DNA of 64,000 nucleotides. It comes from Photorhabdus caribbeanensis. GTDB lineage: Bacteria; Pseudomonadota; Gammaproteobacteria; Enterobacterales; Enterobacteriaceae. The notes beneath the pieces are model-generated. The model was not told where the DNA came from, made no database searches, and saw only the letters and a list, made by a program, of their open reading frames with translations. Made by a program: the position numbers and the translations under genes. Positions within the stretch are counted from its first letter, which is position 1, and the number at the start of each line of letters is the position of its first letter. Where the stretch lies: the NCBI RefSeq assembly GCF_018448885.1, contig NZ_RCWB01000024.1:17377-81376 (forward strand). Reading direction: 5' to 3'. Below are positions 45,246 through 52,861 of this stretch, one piece after another.

Positions 45246-48200
45246 ATGATCCCACGCATATCACAAGCACCACACGTCAGTGAGGTCGCACAGAAGTTCT
45301 TGGCTACATTAAAGGAACAAGGATTTACCGGAGATGTTGCAAGCAGTTATGCCGATCGTCTGACAATGGCGACAGATAACAGTATCTACCAACTCTTACC
45401 ACAGGCTGTCGTTTTCCCTCGATCCAGTGCTGATGTGGTTTTACTGGCTCGTGTCGCCGGTGAAAAAGAATATCAGAATTTGACATTTACTCCCCGTGGT
45501 GGCGGCACAGGCACAAACGGTCAGGCGCTTAATGATGGTGTTGTGGTGGATATGTCCCGCTATATGAATCGTATCCTTGAGATTAACCCGGAGCAAGGTT
45601 GGGTCAGAGTTGAAGCGGGTGTGATTAAAGACCAATTGAACCAATACTTACGTCCGTATGGTTATTTCTTTTCACCAGAGCTTTCAACCAGTAACCGTGC
45701 CACATTAGGCGGCATGATTAATACCGACGCATCCGGTCAGGGGTCATTAGTCTATGGTAAAACTTCTGATCATGTTCTTAGCCTGCGAGCAGTTCTATTA
45801 GGGGGGGAATTACTTGACACTCGCGTTATGGACATCGCTCAGGCGGAATCGATTGCGCAAGAAAATTCAGTTACTGGTCGCATTTATAACACGGTGCTTA
45901 ATCGTTGCCGTGAACAACGTGAACTTATTGTTGAAAAATTCCCCAAACTTAATCGTTTTCTGACCGGTTATGATTTGCGTCATGTTTTCAGTGACGATAT
46001 GCAGAAATTTGACTTGGGGCGTATCTTAACCGGTTCAGAAGGAACACTCGCTTTTATTACCGAAGCGGTTTTGGATATTACCCCGCTGCCGAAAGTCAGG
46101 CGGTTGGTGAATGTGAAATACGATTCATTTGATTCTGCACTGCGTAATGCCCCTTTTATGGTAGAAGCAAAGGCGTTATCGGTTGAAACCGTGGATTCCA
46201 AGGTGCTGAATTTGGCGCGTGAGGATATCGTCTGGCATTCAGTTAAGGAGTTGATCACTGATATTCCTAACAAAGATATGCAGGGATTGAATATTGTTGA
46301 ATTCAGTGGCGATGATCAACCTTTGATAGACCGGCAAGTAGAAACACTTTGTCAGCGCCTTGATGAACTGATGGATAGCAAGCAAGCAGGGGTTATTGGT
46401 TATCAAATTTGTCGAGAGTTAGCTGATATTGAGCGTATTTATGCAATGCGCAAGAAAGCGGTTGGCTTGTTGGGTAACAGTAAAGGTGCGGCGAAACCCA
46501 TTCCTTTTGTGGAAGATACATGTGTGCCGCCACAGCATCTTGCTGATTATATTGCGGAATTCCGGCAGCTATTGGATAGCCATCATCTCAATTATGGTAT
46601 GTTTGGTCATGTGGATGCGGGGGTGCTGCATGTTCGGCCAGCGCTGGATATGTGTGATCCTCAGCAAGAAATACTGATGAAACAGATTTCTGATGAAATT
46701 GTCAGTCTTACGGCACGTTATGGTGGTTTACTATGGGGAGAGCATGGTAAAGGATTTCGTGCTGAATACAGCCCGGCGTTTTTTGGCCGTATTTTGTATG
46801 AAGAATTACGCCGAATTAAGGCGGCCTTTGACCCGGATAACCGCTTGAATCCGGGTAAAATTTGTTCGCCGATGGGGGTTGATGCCCCTATGATGAGAGT
46901 CGATGCCGTTAAGCGAGGAACATATGATCGGACAATTCCGGTAAATGTCAGGAGTACATTCCGTGGCGCTATGGAGTGTAATGGGAATGGGCTCTGTTTT
47001 AATTTCGATGTAAAAAGCCCGATGTGTCCATCAATGAAAGTGAGCCAGCAACGTATCCATTCGCCGAAAGGACGTGCGACACTCGTGCGTGAATGGCTGC
47101 GCCTTTTGGCTGAACAGGGTGTGGACCCGACGTTACTAAAACAGGGATTAGAACAAAAACGACCAAGTTTGCGAGGGTTGATTGAGAAGACTCACAATAG
47201 CTGGCAGGCATGGCGTGGAGAATATGACTTTTCTCACGAAGTGAAAGAGGCAATGTCTGGTTGTCTGGCATGTAAAGCTTGCTCAACGCAGTGCCCGATT
47301 AAAATTGATGTTCCGTCATTTCGTGCACGTTTTCTTGAGTTATATCACGGTCGCTATTTTCGCCCTTTACGTGATCATATTGTGGCGAGTGCGGAAAGCA
47401 GCACGCCATTAATGGCTAAGGTTCCTCGGGTCTTTAATTTCTTTCTGAAACAGCCGTGGATGCAAGAGTTGAGTCGCCGGACTATCGGTATGGTGGATTT
47501 ACCCTTGTTATCCAGCCCGACGCTGCACCAACAACTGGCGGGTCATTATGCGCTTTCGACCACACTGGAACGGCTTGAAAAAATGGATCAGGCTCATCGT
47601 AACGAACATGTATTGATCGTTCAGGATCCGTTCACTAGTTACTACGACGCTAAAGTTGTGGCTGATTTTGCCTATTTGGTAGAGAAATTGGGATATAAAC
47701 CGGTATTGCTGCCATTTTCTCCAAATGGTAAAGCACAACATATCAAAGGATTTTTATCCCGTTTTGCTAAAACGGCCAGGAAAACGTCAGATTTTCTGAA
47801 CCGGGTTGCTGAGTTGGGTATTCCTATGGTCGGTGTCGATCCAGCGCTGGTACTGTGCTACCGGGACGAATATAAAGAAATTCTGGGAGAACAGCGTGGG
47901 AAGTTTGAGGTTCAGCTTGTTCATGAATGGTTGATTAATACCTTACCGGAGAAAAGTAACCATGAAGAAAAATCAGGTGATAAATGGTATCTATTTGGAC
48001 ATTGTACCGAAGTGACTATGCTACCGGGCAGTAGTCAACAGTGGGGAAAAATTTTCCATCGGTTGGGTAGCAAGCTGGATAATATCAGTGTAGGCTGCTG
48101 TGGCATGGCTGGAACCTATGGTCATGAAAACAAAAATATAGAACACTCTATTGGTATCTATAAATTATCCTGGCAACCTGCCTTGCAGAAATTACCATTG

Positions 48201-48305
48201 GAGCGTTGTCTAAGCTCCGGTTATTCCTGCCGTAGTCAGGTTAAGCGGATAGAAGGGCAAGTACTTAAGCATCCGTTGCAAGCTTTATTGGAGATAATCC
48301 CATGA
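45246..48305 (+). CDS. ydiJ: FAD/Fe-S D-2-hydroxyacid (2-hydroxyglutarate) dehydrogenase YdiJ
   Basis: 1019 residues. An N-terminal FAD-binding-4 domain (FTPRGGGTGTNGQALNDG, STSNRATLGGMINTDASGQG) and FAD-oxidase C domain (MFGHVDAGVLHVRPALDM) are fused to a ferredoxin-type domain (SGCLACKACSTQCPIKID) and C-terminal cysteine-rich CCG motifs (SVGCCGMAGTYGHE). E. coli YdiJ oxidises D-2-hydroxyglutarate. The ATG at 45246 (MIPRISQAP) matches the E. coli N-terminus and length; a GTG at 45213 with GGAG four bases before it would add 11 residues and is possible. menI overlaps its stop by 4 bases. Confidence 0.93.
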   Translation: MIPRISQAPHVSEVAQKFLATLKEQGFTGDVASSYADRLTMATDNSIYQLLPQAVVFPRSSADVVLLARVAGEKEYQNLTFTPRGGGTGTNGQALNDGVVVDMSRYMNRILEINPEQGWVRVEAGVIKDQLNQYLRPYGYFFSPELSTSNRATLGGMINTDASGQGSLVYGKTSDHVLSLRAVLLGGELLDTRVMDIAQAESIAQENSVTGRIYNTVLNRCREQRELIVEKFPKLNRFLTGYDLRHVFSDDMQKFDLGRILTGSEGTLAFITEAVLDITPLPKVRRLVNVKYDSFDSALRNAPFMVEAKALSVETVDSKVLNLAREDIVWHSVKELITDIPNKDMQGLNIVEFSGDDQPLIDRQVETLCQRLDELMDSKQAGVIGYQICRELADIERIYAMRKKAVGLLGNSKGAAKPIPFVEDTCVPPQHLADYIAEFRQLLDSHHLNYGMFGHVDAGVLHVRPALDMCDPQQEILMKQISDEIVSLTARYGGLLWGEHGKGFRAEYSPAFFGRILYEELRRIKAAFDPDNRLNPGKICSPMGVDAPMMRVDAVKRGTYDRTIPVNVRSTFRGAMECNGNGLCFNFDVKSPMCPSMKVSQQRIHSPKGRATLVREWLRLLAEQGVDPTLLKQGLEQKRPSLRGLIEKTHNSWQAWRGEYDFSHEVKEAMSGCLACKACSTQCPIKIDVPSFRARFLELYHGRYFRPLRDHIVASAESSTPLMAKVPRVFNFFLKQPWMQELSRRTIGMVDLPLLSSPTLHQQLAGHYALSTTLERLEKMDQAHRNEHVLIVQDPFTSYYDAKVVADFAYLVEKLGYKPVLLPFSPNGKAQHIKGFLSRFAKTARKTSDFLNRVAELGIPMVGVDPALVLCYRDEYKEILGEQRGKFEVQLVHEWLINTLPEKSNHEEKSGDKWYLFGHCTEVTMLPGSSQQWGKIFHRLGSKLDNISVGCCGMAGTYGHENKNIEHSIGIYKLSWQPALQKLPLERCLSSGYSCRSQVKRIEGQVLKHPLQALLEIIP

Positions 48306-48718
48306 TTTGGAAACGTGATATTGGACTGGATAGCCTGAATCAAGTAAATAGCCAATGTATGATGGGCCATCTGGGTATAAAAATCACGCATATCGGTGAT
48401 GACTATATTGAAGGCACAATGCCGGTGGATCATCGCACCCGTCAGCCATTTGGTTTATTGCATGGCGGGGCATCTGTTGTGCTGGCAGAATCACTCGGTT
48501 CTTTAGCTGGGTATCTCTGTTCCGAAGGTGAGAAAAAAGTTGTTGGGCTGGAAATCAATGCTAACCATATTCGGTCGGTTCGTAGTGGTGAAGTGAAAGG
48601 CGTGTGTAAACCTCTTCATATTGGCCGCAATCACCAGGTATGGCGAATTGATATTTTTGATGAGCGGCAGCATTTGTGCTGTACCTCTCGGTTAACCACA
48701 TCAGTTTTGCCTGGATAA
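48302..48718 (+). CDS. menI: 1,4-dihydroxy-2-naphthoyl-CoA hydrolase (YdiI)
   Basis: 138-residue hotdog-fold thioesterase. PFGLLHGGASVVLAESLGS is the family's central helix with the catalytic Glu, and VVGLEINANHIRSVRSGEV the following strand. It removes CoA from DHNA-CoA in menaquinone synthesis and can hydrolyse other acyl-CoAs. It overlaps ydiJ as ATGA. In E. coli sufA follows; here an insertion region of about 3.7 kb intervenes, and fragments of the menI 3' end recur at 50937 and 52113. Confidence 0.93.
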   Translation: MIWKRDIGLDSLNQVNSQCMMGHLGIKITHIGDDYIEGTMPVDHRTRQPFGLLHGGASVVLAESLGSLAGYLCSEGEKKVVGLEINANHIRSVRSGEVKGVCKPLHIGRNHQVWRIDIFDERQHLCCTSRLTTSVLPG

Positions 48719-48737
48719 AATATAAAACAAAAATGAA

Positions 48738-48768
48738 AGTAGGTTATTGTATGAAAAAATAACCTACT
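48738..48768 (+). terminator. Hairpin after menI
   Basis: Eleven-base arms AGTAGGTTATT and AATAACCTACT with a 9-base loop. No strong T-run follows. A diverged copy lies at 50980-51007, part of the duplicated menI tail. Confidence 0.65.
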
Positions 48769-48929
48769 ATTTAAGTGAAAAGGTTATTTATTTACGTATT
48801 AAATTTAATTGTGATAATCCTCCAAGAAATAGATTTTTTATAGATATTATTGATGTTTTTATAATATTATTATTTATATAAATTGTATTTTCATATATCT
48901 TGTAAAATTAAATATTAAGTGGAACAGAA

Positions 48930-49520
48930 ATGGCAGATTATATGAGAGGGATTGATGTTGGTATAGATAATAATATTCCACATCATGAAATAGTGAGAAA
49001 AATATACTTATGCTATCCAACACATGTTTTTCATAATAATGAAGAGCTACAATATGAAATATTTAATCAGATTAGCTCTAAATTTTGCATACCATTTTCG
49101 TCAATACATGTTGTTGGATCTGCAAAAATTGGTCAAAGCATATATAAATCTTCTACATTCTCTCCAGGAAATTCTGATTTAGATATTGCGATTATTAGTT
49201 ATGAATTATTTATTAGGTACTCGGAAATTGTTTTTTATAAAACAAAAGGATTTCAAGATATAAGAGACTTTCCTCGAGATAGAGAGAGTAATAGAAGTAA
49301 ATTTGCACAATATAAAAATTGTATTTCTAAAGGAATATTTAGACCGGATTTAATGCCGTATTGCCCTGAAAAAGAAGATTGGTTCTCATTTTTTAACAAG
49401 TTGTCTCAAAGTTATAGATGCTTATTTAAATCTATAAATGCTGGCATATATCAATCACAATGCTTTTTTGAAATTAAACAATCTGATATAATTGAAAAAT
49501 ATAGAGAGGGGGTAATATGA
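48930..49520 (+). CDS. Nucleotidyltransferase-fold protein, candidate defence partner
   Basis: 196-residue protein with a nucleotidyltransferase signature: VVGSAKIGQS (about residue 65), then FSPGNSDLDIAII with the metal-binding Asp-x-Asp (about 85-90). A third acidic residue is not obvious. It overlaps the DUF262 gene by ATGA (49517-49520), so the two are translationally coupled. The codon use is very AT-rich, unlike the flanking menI and suf genes, which points to transfer. NTase and DUF262 proteins are both known in prophage-defence and toxin contexts; this exact pair is not one I can name. A decayed copy of its start and end lies at 51135-51245. Confidence 0.72.
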   Translation: MADYMRGIDVGIDNNIPHHEIVRKIYLCYPTHVFHNNEELQYEIFNQISSKFCIPFSSIHVVGSAKIGQSIYKSSTFSPGNSDLDIAIISYELFIRYSEIVFYKTKGFQDIRDFPRDRESNRSKFAQYKNCISKGIFRPDLMPYCPEKEDWFSFFNKLSQSYRCLFKSINAGIYQSQCFFEIKQSDIIEKYREGVI

Positions 49521-50644
49521 TAGATTATAGAGTTCGCTCAGTTTCTTTGCTAAATTTAGTGAATGATATTCGTAGTAAAAAATTAATACCTGACGCATAT
49601 TTTCAAAGAAATTTGGTCTGGAGAGAAACACATAAAGTAGATTTTATTGATACAATATTGTCTGGTTATCCTTTTCCGCAGATATTTATATCGAAAGGGA
49701 AAATTGATGTAGATAGAATGATAACAGTTTCTTGTATTGTTGATGGACAGCAAAGAACAAATGCGATAATGGAATTTATTGATGATAAATTTCCTGTGAG
49801 AAATAAATACTTTAATGAATTAGATGGTGATGAGAAAGCTAATTTTCTAAAGTATGAAATAGCAGTCATTGAGCTTGATCTTGAAAATGACGATCCTAAG
49901 GTTAATGATATATTTCAGAGAATTAATAGAACATCAAATTCTTTGACAACTATAGAAAAGTTAGCATCTCAATATTCTACATCAGATTATATGCTTGTTG
50001 CGAAATTATTGACTGATCAAATCGATATATCTTGGATGGAAGATGAAGAAGCTCAGTTCAAAGAAGCTCAGTTCAAAGAAGCTCAGTTCAAAGAAGCTCA
50101 GTTCAAAGAAGATCCAAATATTCCTGTAGAATTTTACTCTTGGGCAAAAACTAAGGAAGTTAATAATTTTAGAAAATTAATTTTGGAAAAGGGTATTTAC
50201 ACATCAAGAGATTTGATTAGAAAAGTACATTTAATTCATATATTGAATATTATGTCAACATATTTATATTCATTTTTTAATAGGAATGATAAGACATATG
50301 ATTATTTGAATAGTTATTCTTATGTGTTTGAAGAAAAAGACGATCTTATTGATAATTTTGAAAAAACAGCTTCTATTATATTAAAAATGAAATTTACTAG
50401 TAAATCCTATTGGTTGAATAAAGCTAATTTTTTTACTTTATTCTTGTCTATTGTAGGTAATGTTAGAAATAAAAATATTATCAATGTATCCTTACTTAAG
50501 GAAAAATTGAATTATTTTTCAGATAATCTTCCTGATGATTATAAATTGGCGGCGAGTGAGGCTGTTAATAATAAAAAAGAAAGACAGTTAAGGGCTGTAT
50601 ATATAGATAAAATAGTTTCTGAATGTGTTAGCTGTCAGCTTTGA
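49517..50644 (+). CDS. DUF262 (GmrS/ParB-like) protein with internal 5-residue repeats
   Basis: 375-residue protein whose first 150 residues are a DUF262 domain: IPDAYFQRNLVWRETHKVDF, FIDTILSGYPFPQIF, and the catalytic-type CIVDGQQRTNAIMEF, then IFQRINRTSNSLTTIE. In GmrSD type IV restriction this domain binds and hydrolyses nucleotides, but the DUF1524 HNH nuclease domain of those proteins is missing. Residues 179-198 are four exact AQFKE repeats. The C-terminal half is helical and charged with no motif recognised. It is coupled to the preceding NTase-fold gene. Its last 30 codons recur as fragments at 51532 and 51956. Confidence 0.8.
   Translation: MIDYRVRSVSLLNLVNDIRSKKLIPDAYFQRNLVWRETHKVDFIDTILSGYPFPQIFISKGKIDVDRMITVSCIVDGQQRTNAIMEFIDDKFPVRNKYFNELDGDEKANFLKYEIAVIELDLENDDPKVNDIFQRINRTSNSLTTIEKLASQYSTSDYMLVAKLLTDQIDISWMEDEEAQFKEAQFKEAQFKEAQFKEDPNIPVEFYSWAKTKEVNNFRKLILEKGIYTSRDLIRKVHLIHILNIMSTYLYSFFNRNDKTYDYLNSYSYVFEEKDDLIDNFEKTASIILKMKFTSKSYWLNKANFFTLFLSIVGNVRNKNIINVSLLKEKLNYFSDNLPDDYKLAASEAVNNKKERQLRAVYIDKIVSECVSCQL
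50051..50110 (+). repeat. Four exact 15-bp coding repeats in the DUF262 gene
   Basis: The unit GCTCAGTTCAAAGAA occurs four times head to tail without a mismatch and encodes AQFKE each time. Identity at all positions, including third bases, implies recent expansion; the frame is kept. Confidence 0.95.
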
Positions 50645-50756
50645 ACCGCTTTTTTGTAAAGCGGCAAAGTTTCCTAATTATTATTTGGCTGATTGTTATT
50701 TTAATCCGGAGGATAAATTATTCTCCGGTATATTTTAAACCCTATCTTGAATCATG

Positions 50757-50932
50757 ACTCTTTATGAATTTTTTGTGTTTTTATCATGCGTCAATAAGTA
50801 CAAAATAGCACAATTGATAAGACTAATAATTTATAGATAAAATGGTAAATTAAAGATATTTCTTCATATGAAATGAACATAAATTATTGTGTTTGTGTGA
50901 AATTTACTCTGATTGAGATATATCCTATTCCT
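50757..50932 (+). repeat. Duplicated block A (left copy)
   Basis: About 175 AT-rich bases, diverged but clearly alike with 52203-52376. Shared strings include TAGCACAATTGAT, TAATAATTTATAGATAAAA and CATATGAAATGAACATAAA, in the same order and spacing. The right copy directly precedes the sufA promoter, so the left one may be an old copy of that region. Confidence 0.85.
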
Positions 50933-50936
50933 ATTG

Positions 50937-51068
50937 GTTAACCACATCAGTTTGTCTAGATAAAATATTAAAAAGTAGAAGTAGGTTATTATGTGGAATA
51001 ACCTACTATTTAAGTGAAAAAGTTATTTTTCACAGTAATTGAATTTAATTGTGATAACCTTTAAGAAG
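50937..51068 (+). pseudogene. Copy of the menI 3' tail and following hairpin
   Basis: Starts with GGTTAACCACATCAGTTT, as in menI codons near 48689, loses one base, and goes on through the AGTAGGTTATT hairpin and TTTAAGTGAAAA to the spacer seen after menI. A second, shorter scrap (CGGTTAACTATGTCAATTTT) lies at 52113-52139. Confidence 0.85.
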
Positions 51069-51134
51069 TATATATATTTATGAAGCTTATCAATATTTTT
51101 ATAATATTATGGGTTGTTTGATTGTATATGTCCG

Positions 51135-51245
51135 ATGAATAGAAATGGTGAATTATCTTAAAATAATTAATATTGGAATAGGGGAAGATCTAATTATAAA
51201 TTTTTATTCAAATCTGTAAAGGCCAGTATATATCATTATCCACGT
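51135..51245 (+). pseudogene. Internally deleted remnant of the nucleotidyltransferase gene
   Basis: Left part (AGAAATGGTGAATTAT, then GAATAG near 51180) matches the start of the gene at 48930. The right part (TTATTCAAATCTGTAAA, CCAGTATATATCA) matches its 3' region near 49420-49460. About 430 bases between are missing, so the remnant is not coding. Confidence 0.75.
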
Positions 51246-51308
51246 GAATATGAGTAACGTCACACAAATAATGATCAAACTCAATATTGCGATTTTTTGC
51301 GGCTTCAT
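51204..51308 (-). CDS. Truncated Hok/Gef-type toxin-like peptide, copy 1
   Basis: 34 residues from the ATG at 51308 (MKPQKIAILSL, then IIICVTLLIFTWI). This matches the N-terminal membrane helix of Hok/Gef type I toxins (LSLIVICFTLLFFTW in E. coli Hok-type proteins, from memory). The expected RDSLCEL continuation with its periplasmic cysteine is replaced by MIYTGLYRFE, which is antisense of the NTase remnant. AAGGAG precedes the ATG. The upstream leader contains GAGGCTA and TAGCCTC arms as in folded hok mRNAs. Likely non-functional, although a bare membrane helix might still be toxic. Confidence 0.68.
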   Translation of the reverse strand: MKPQKIAILSLIIICVTLLIFTWIMIYTGLYRFE

Positions 51309-51531
51309 AGCCTTCTCTCCTTGCTTTTTGTCAGGTAAGAGGCTAGCCTTATGTTGTTGATGCATAGGAGTAGCCTCATTTCGATTTATAGTCGGATGGG
51401 GCTTTTCTCTTTCTGCCTGGAACATAATGCTCAAGACAGAAAGTCTCAAGCACCCGGAGGCAGTATACGTTTATTCATCTAAGATGCAAGATATTGAAAA
51501 TATTTATTATGGTCACGTAATGCCTTCGAAT
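51246..51531. repeat. Hok-like locus direct repeat, left copy
   Basis: About 285 bases (hok-like start, leader hairpin and flank) that recur with few differences at about 51672-51955. Long identical stretches cover the leader, for example around 51298-51352 and 51719-51773. Confidence 0.88.
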
Positions 51532-51620
51532 TAAATTAATCAGCTAATAAAGCCATTAATAAAGAAAGGAAGGAATGTTGATGATGGAATATATAGATAA
51601 AATGGTTTCTTAATGCGTTT
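51532..51620 (+). pseudogene. DUF262 gene 3'-end remnant 1
   Basis: Contains ATATATAGATAAAATGG and GTTTCTTAATG, matching ATATATAGATAAAATAG and GTTTCTGAATG at the end of the gene at 49517, plus preceding AAATTAATCAGC and TTAATAAAGAAAGGA. The codon change GAA to TAA makes YIDKMVS stop. Confidence 0.8.
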
Positions 51621-51635
51621 GATTAATTGAATTGA

Positions 51636-51731
51636 TTAAATATAAATTCTATTTTTATATATCCGTGTGAACAGGATTAACGTCACACAAATAATGTTCA
51701 AACTAAATATTGCAATTTTTTGCGGCTTCAT
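51636..51731 (-). pseudogene. Truncated Hok/Gef-type toxin-like peptide, copy 2
   Basis: 31 residues starting MKPQKIAIFSL and NIICVTLILFTR, then a nonsense tail IYKNRIYI. It is a diverged copy of the gene at 51204 with a polar Asn and an Arg inside the helix, so membrane insertion is doubtful. The leader region upstream is nearly identical to that of copy 1. Confidence 0.68.
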
Positions 51732-51955
51732 AGCCTTCTCTCCTTGCTTTTTGTCAGGTAAGAGGCTAGCCTTATGTTGTTAGGCATAGGAGTAGCCTCA
51801 TTTCGATTTATAGTCGGATGGGGCTTTTCTTTTCCTGCCTGGAACATAATGCTCAAGACAGAAAGTTTCAACCACCCGGGAGGCGGTATACGTTTATTCA
51901 TATAAGATACAAGATGTTGAAAATATTTATTATGGCCACGTAATACCTTAAATTT
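51672..51955. repeat. Hok-like locus direct repeat, right copy
   Basis: Right-hand copy of 51246-51531. Each copy is followed by the same DUF262 3' remnant, so the repeated unit is hok-like locus plus DUF262 end, about 425 bases in period. Confidence 0.88.
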
Positions 51956-52040
51956 AAATTAGCGGCTGGTAAAGCTATTAATAAAAAAAGGAAAGAATGT
52001 TGAAAATGGAATATATAAATTAAATTATTTCTTAATGAGT
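51956..52040 (+). pseudogene. DUF262 gene 3'-end remnant 2
   Basis: AAATTAGCGGCTGGTAAAGC then TTAATAAAAAAAGGAAAGA match AAATTGGCGGCGAGTGAGGC and TTAATAATAAAAAAGAAAGA of the intact gene (about 50546-50585), more closely than remnant 1 does. Ends in ATTTCTTAATGAG. Confidence 0.8.
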
Positions 52041-52202
52041 TTAATTAATTGCCTCAATTAAATAGAAATTCTATTTGTACATATTATAATAGCAAGTCCC
52101 ATTTTGTACCCCCGGTTAACTATGTCAATTTTGTCTGGCTGCTATTTTCATACTGGGGATGAAGCCATTCCCCTGCGTATCTGAAAACTCACATCAAATG
52201 GT

Positions 52203-52376
52203 ATTTCTGATGAACTTTTTGTGCTTTTGTTTTACGCCAATAAGTAAAAGATAGCACAATTGATCAAACTAATAATTTATAGATAAAACAGTAAATTAAA
52301 GAGATACCTTCATATGAAATGAACATAAATTATCGTATTCGAATAAAATTTAACCTTATTAAGGTATATCCTCTTA
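52203..52376 (+). repeat. Duplicated block A' (right copy)
   Basis: Counterpart of 50757-50932, lying directly before the Fur-box-like site of sufA. The two copies enclose the menI-tail copy, the hok-like genes and the DUF262 remnants. Confidence 0.85.
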
Positions 52377-52393
52377 AAACAAATGGTTGAAGT

Positions 52394-52412
52394 GATAAAG
52401 GTTATCATTACC
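52394..52412. promoter_or_regulatory. Fur-box-like site upstream of sufA
   Basis: Matches the 19-bp Fur consensus at about 15 of 19 positions and contains the inverted repeat TGATAA-AGG-TTATCA (52393-52407). It lies about 70 bases before the sufA ATG. Fur control of suf is established in E. coli; the exact site here is inference. Confidence 0.55.
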
Positions 52413-52480
52413 ATTATACGGAAGGAGAGCACTCCGATAACAGCGGCAAGAATAGTTATAGAACAAATGTGAGGTCAACT

Positions 52481-52849
52481 ATGACAAACAGTGTTGAAAC
52501 CTTTTCTCTGAATGAAACCGCATGGCAAGGAATTACCATTACCGCGAGAGCCGCAGCGCAGATCTTAAAGCTGATGCAGCAAAACCCACAAAGCAAAGGG
52601 TTATATCTGGGGGTTAAGCAATCGGGATGTGCCGGCTTTGGCTATGTATTTGAGATGGTAAATGATCCCGCACCTGATGATTTGAGGTATGAAAATGAAG
52701 GCGCGTGTCTATATGTCCCTCTGAAAGCAATGCCATTTATTGATGGTACTGAAGTGGATTTCGTTCGTGAAGGTTTAAATCAGATATTTAAATTCAATAA
52801 TCCAAAAGCACAACATGCCTGTGGGTGTGGTGAAAGCTTTGGTATATAA
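52481..52849 (+). CDS. sufA: Fe-S cluster assembly carrier SufA
   Basis: 122-residue A-type carrier, the same length as E. coli SufA. It takes Fe-S clusters from SufBCD and passes them to apoproteins. The three ligand cysteines are in KQSGCAGFGYVF and the C-terminal CGCGESFG. The ATG at 52481 is chosen because TGAGGT lies six bases upstream; an in-frame GTG at 52469 overlaps that site. First gene of sufABCDSE, the stress and iron-limitation Fe-S system. Confidence 0.95.
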   Translation: MTNSVETFSLNETAWQGITITARAAAQILKLMQQNPQSKGLYLGVKQSGCAGFGYVFEMVNDPAPDDLRYENEGACLYVPLKAMPFIDGTEVDFVREGLNQIFKFNNPKAQHACGCGESFGI

Positions 52850-52861
52850 GTGTACCAATAT

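Larger units (their letters stand above)
50645..52480. other. Decayed module hotspot between the DUF262 gene and sufA
   Basis: 1.8 kb without an intact large gene. In order it holds two hairpins (50646-50664, 50706-50728), block A (50757-50932), a menI-tail copy (50937-51068), an NTase remnant, hok-like copy 1, a DUF262 3' remnant, hok-like copy 2, a second DUF262 3' remnant, a short menI-tail scrap (52113-52139), block A' (52203-52376) and the sufA promoter. All were found by eye from repeated wording. Confidence 0.8.
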
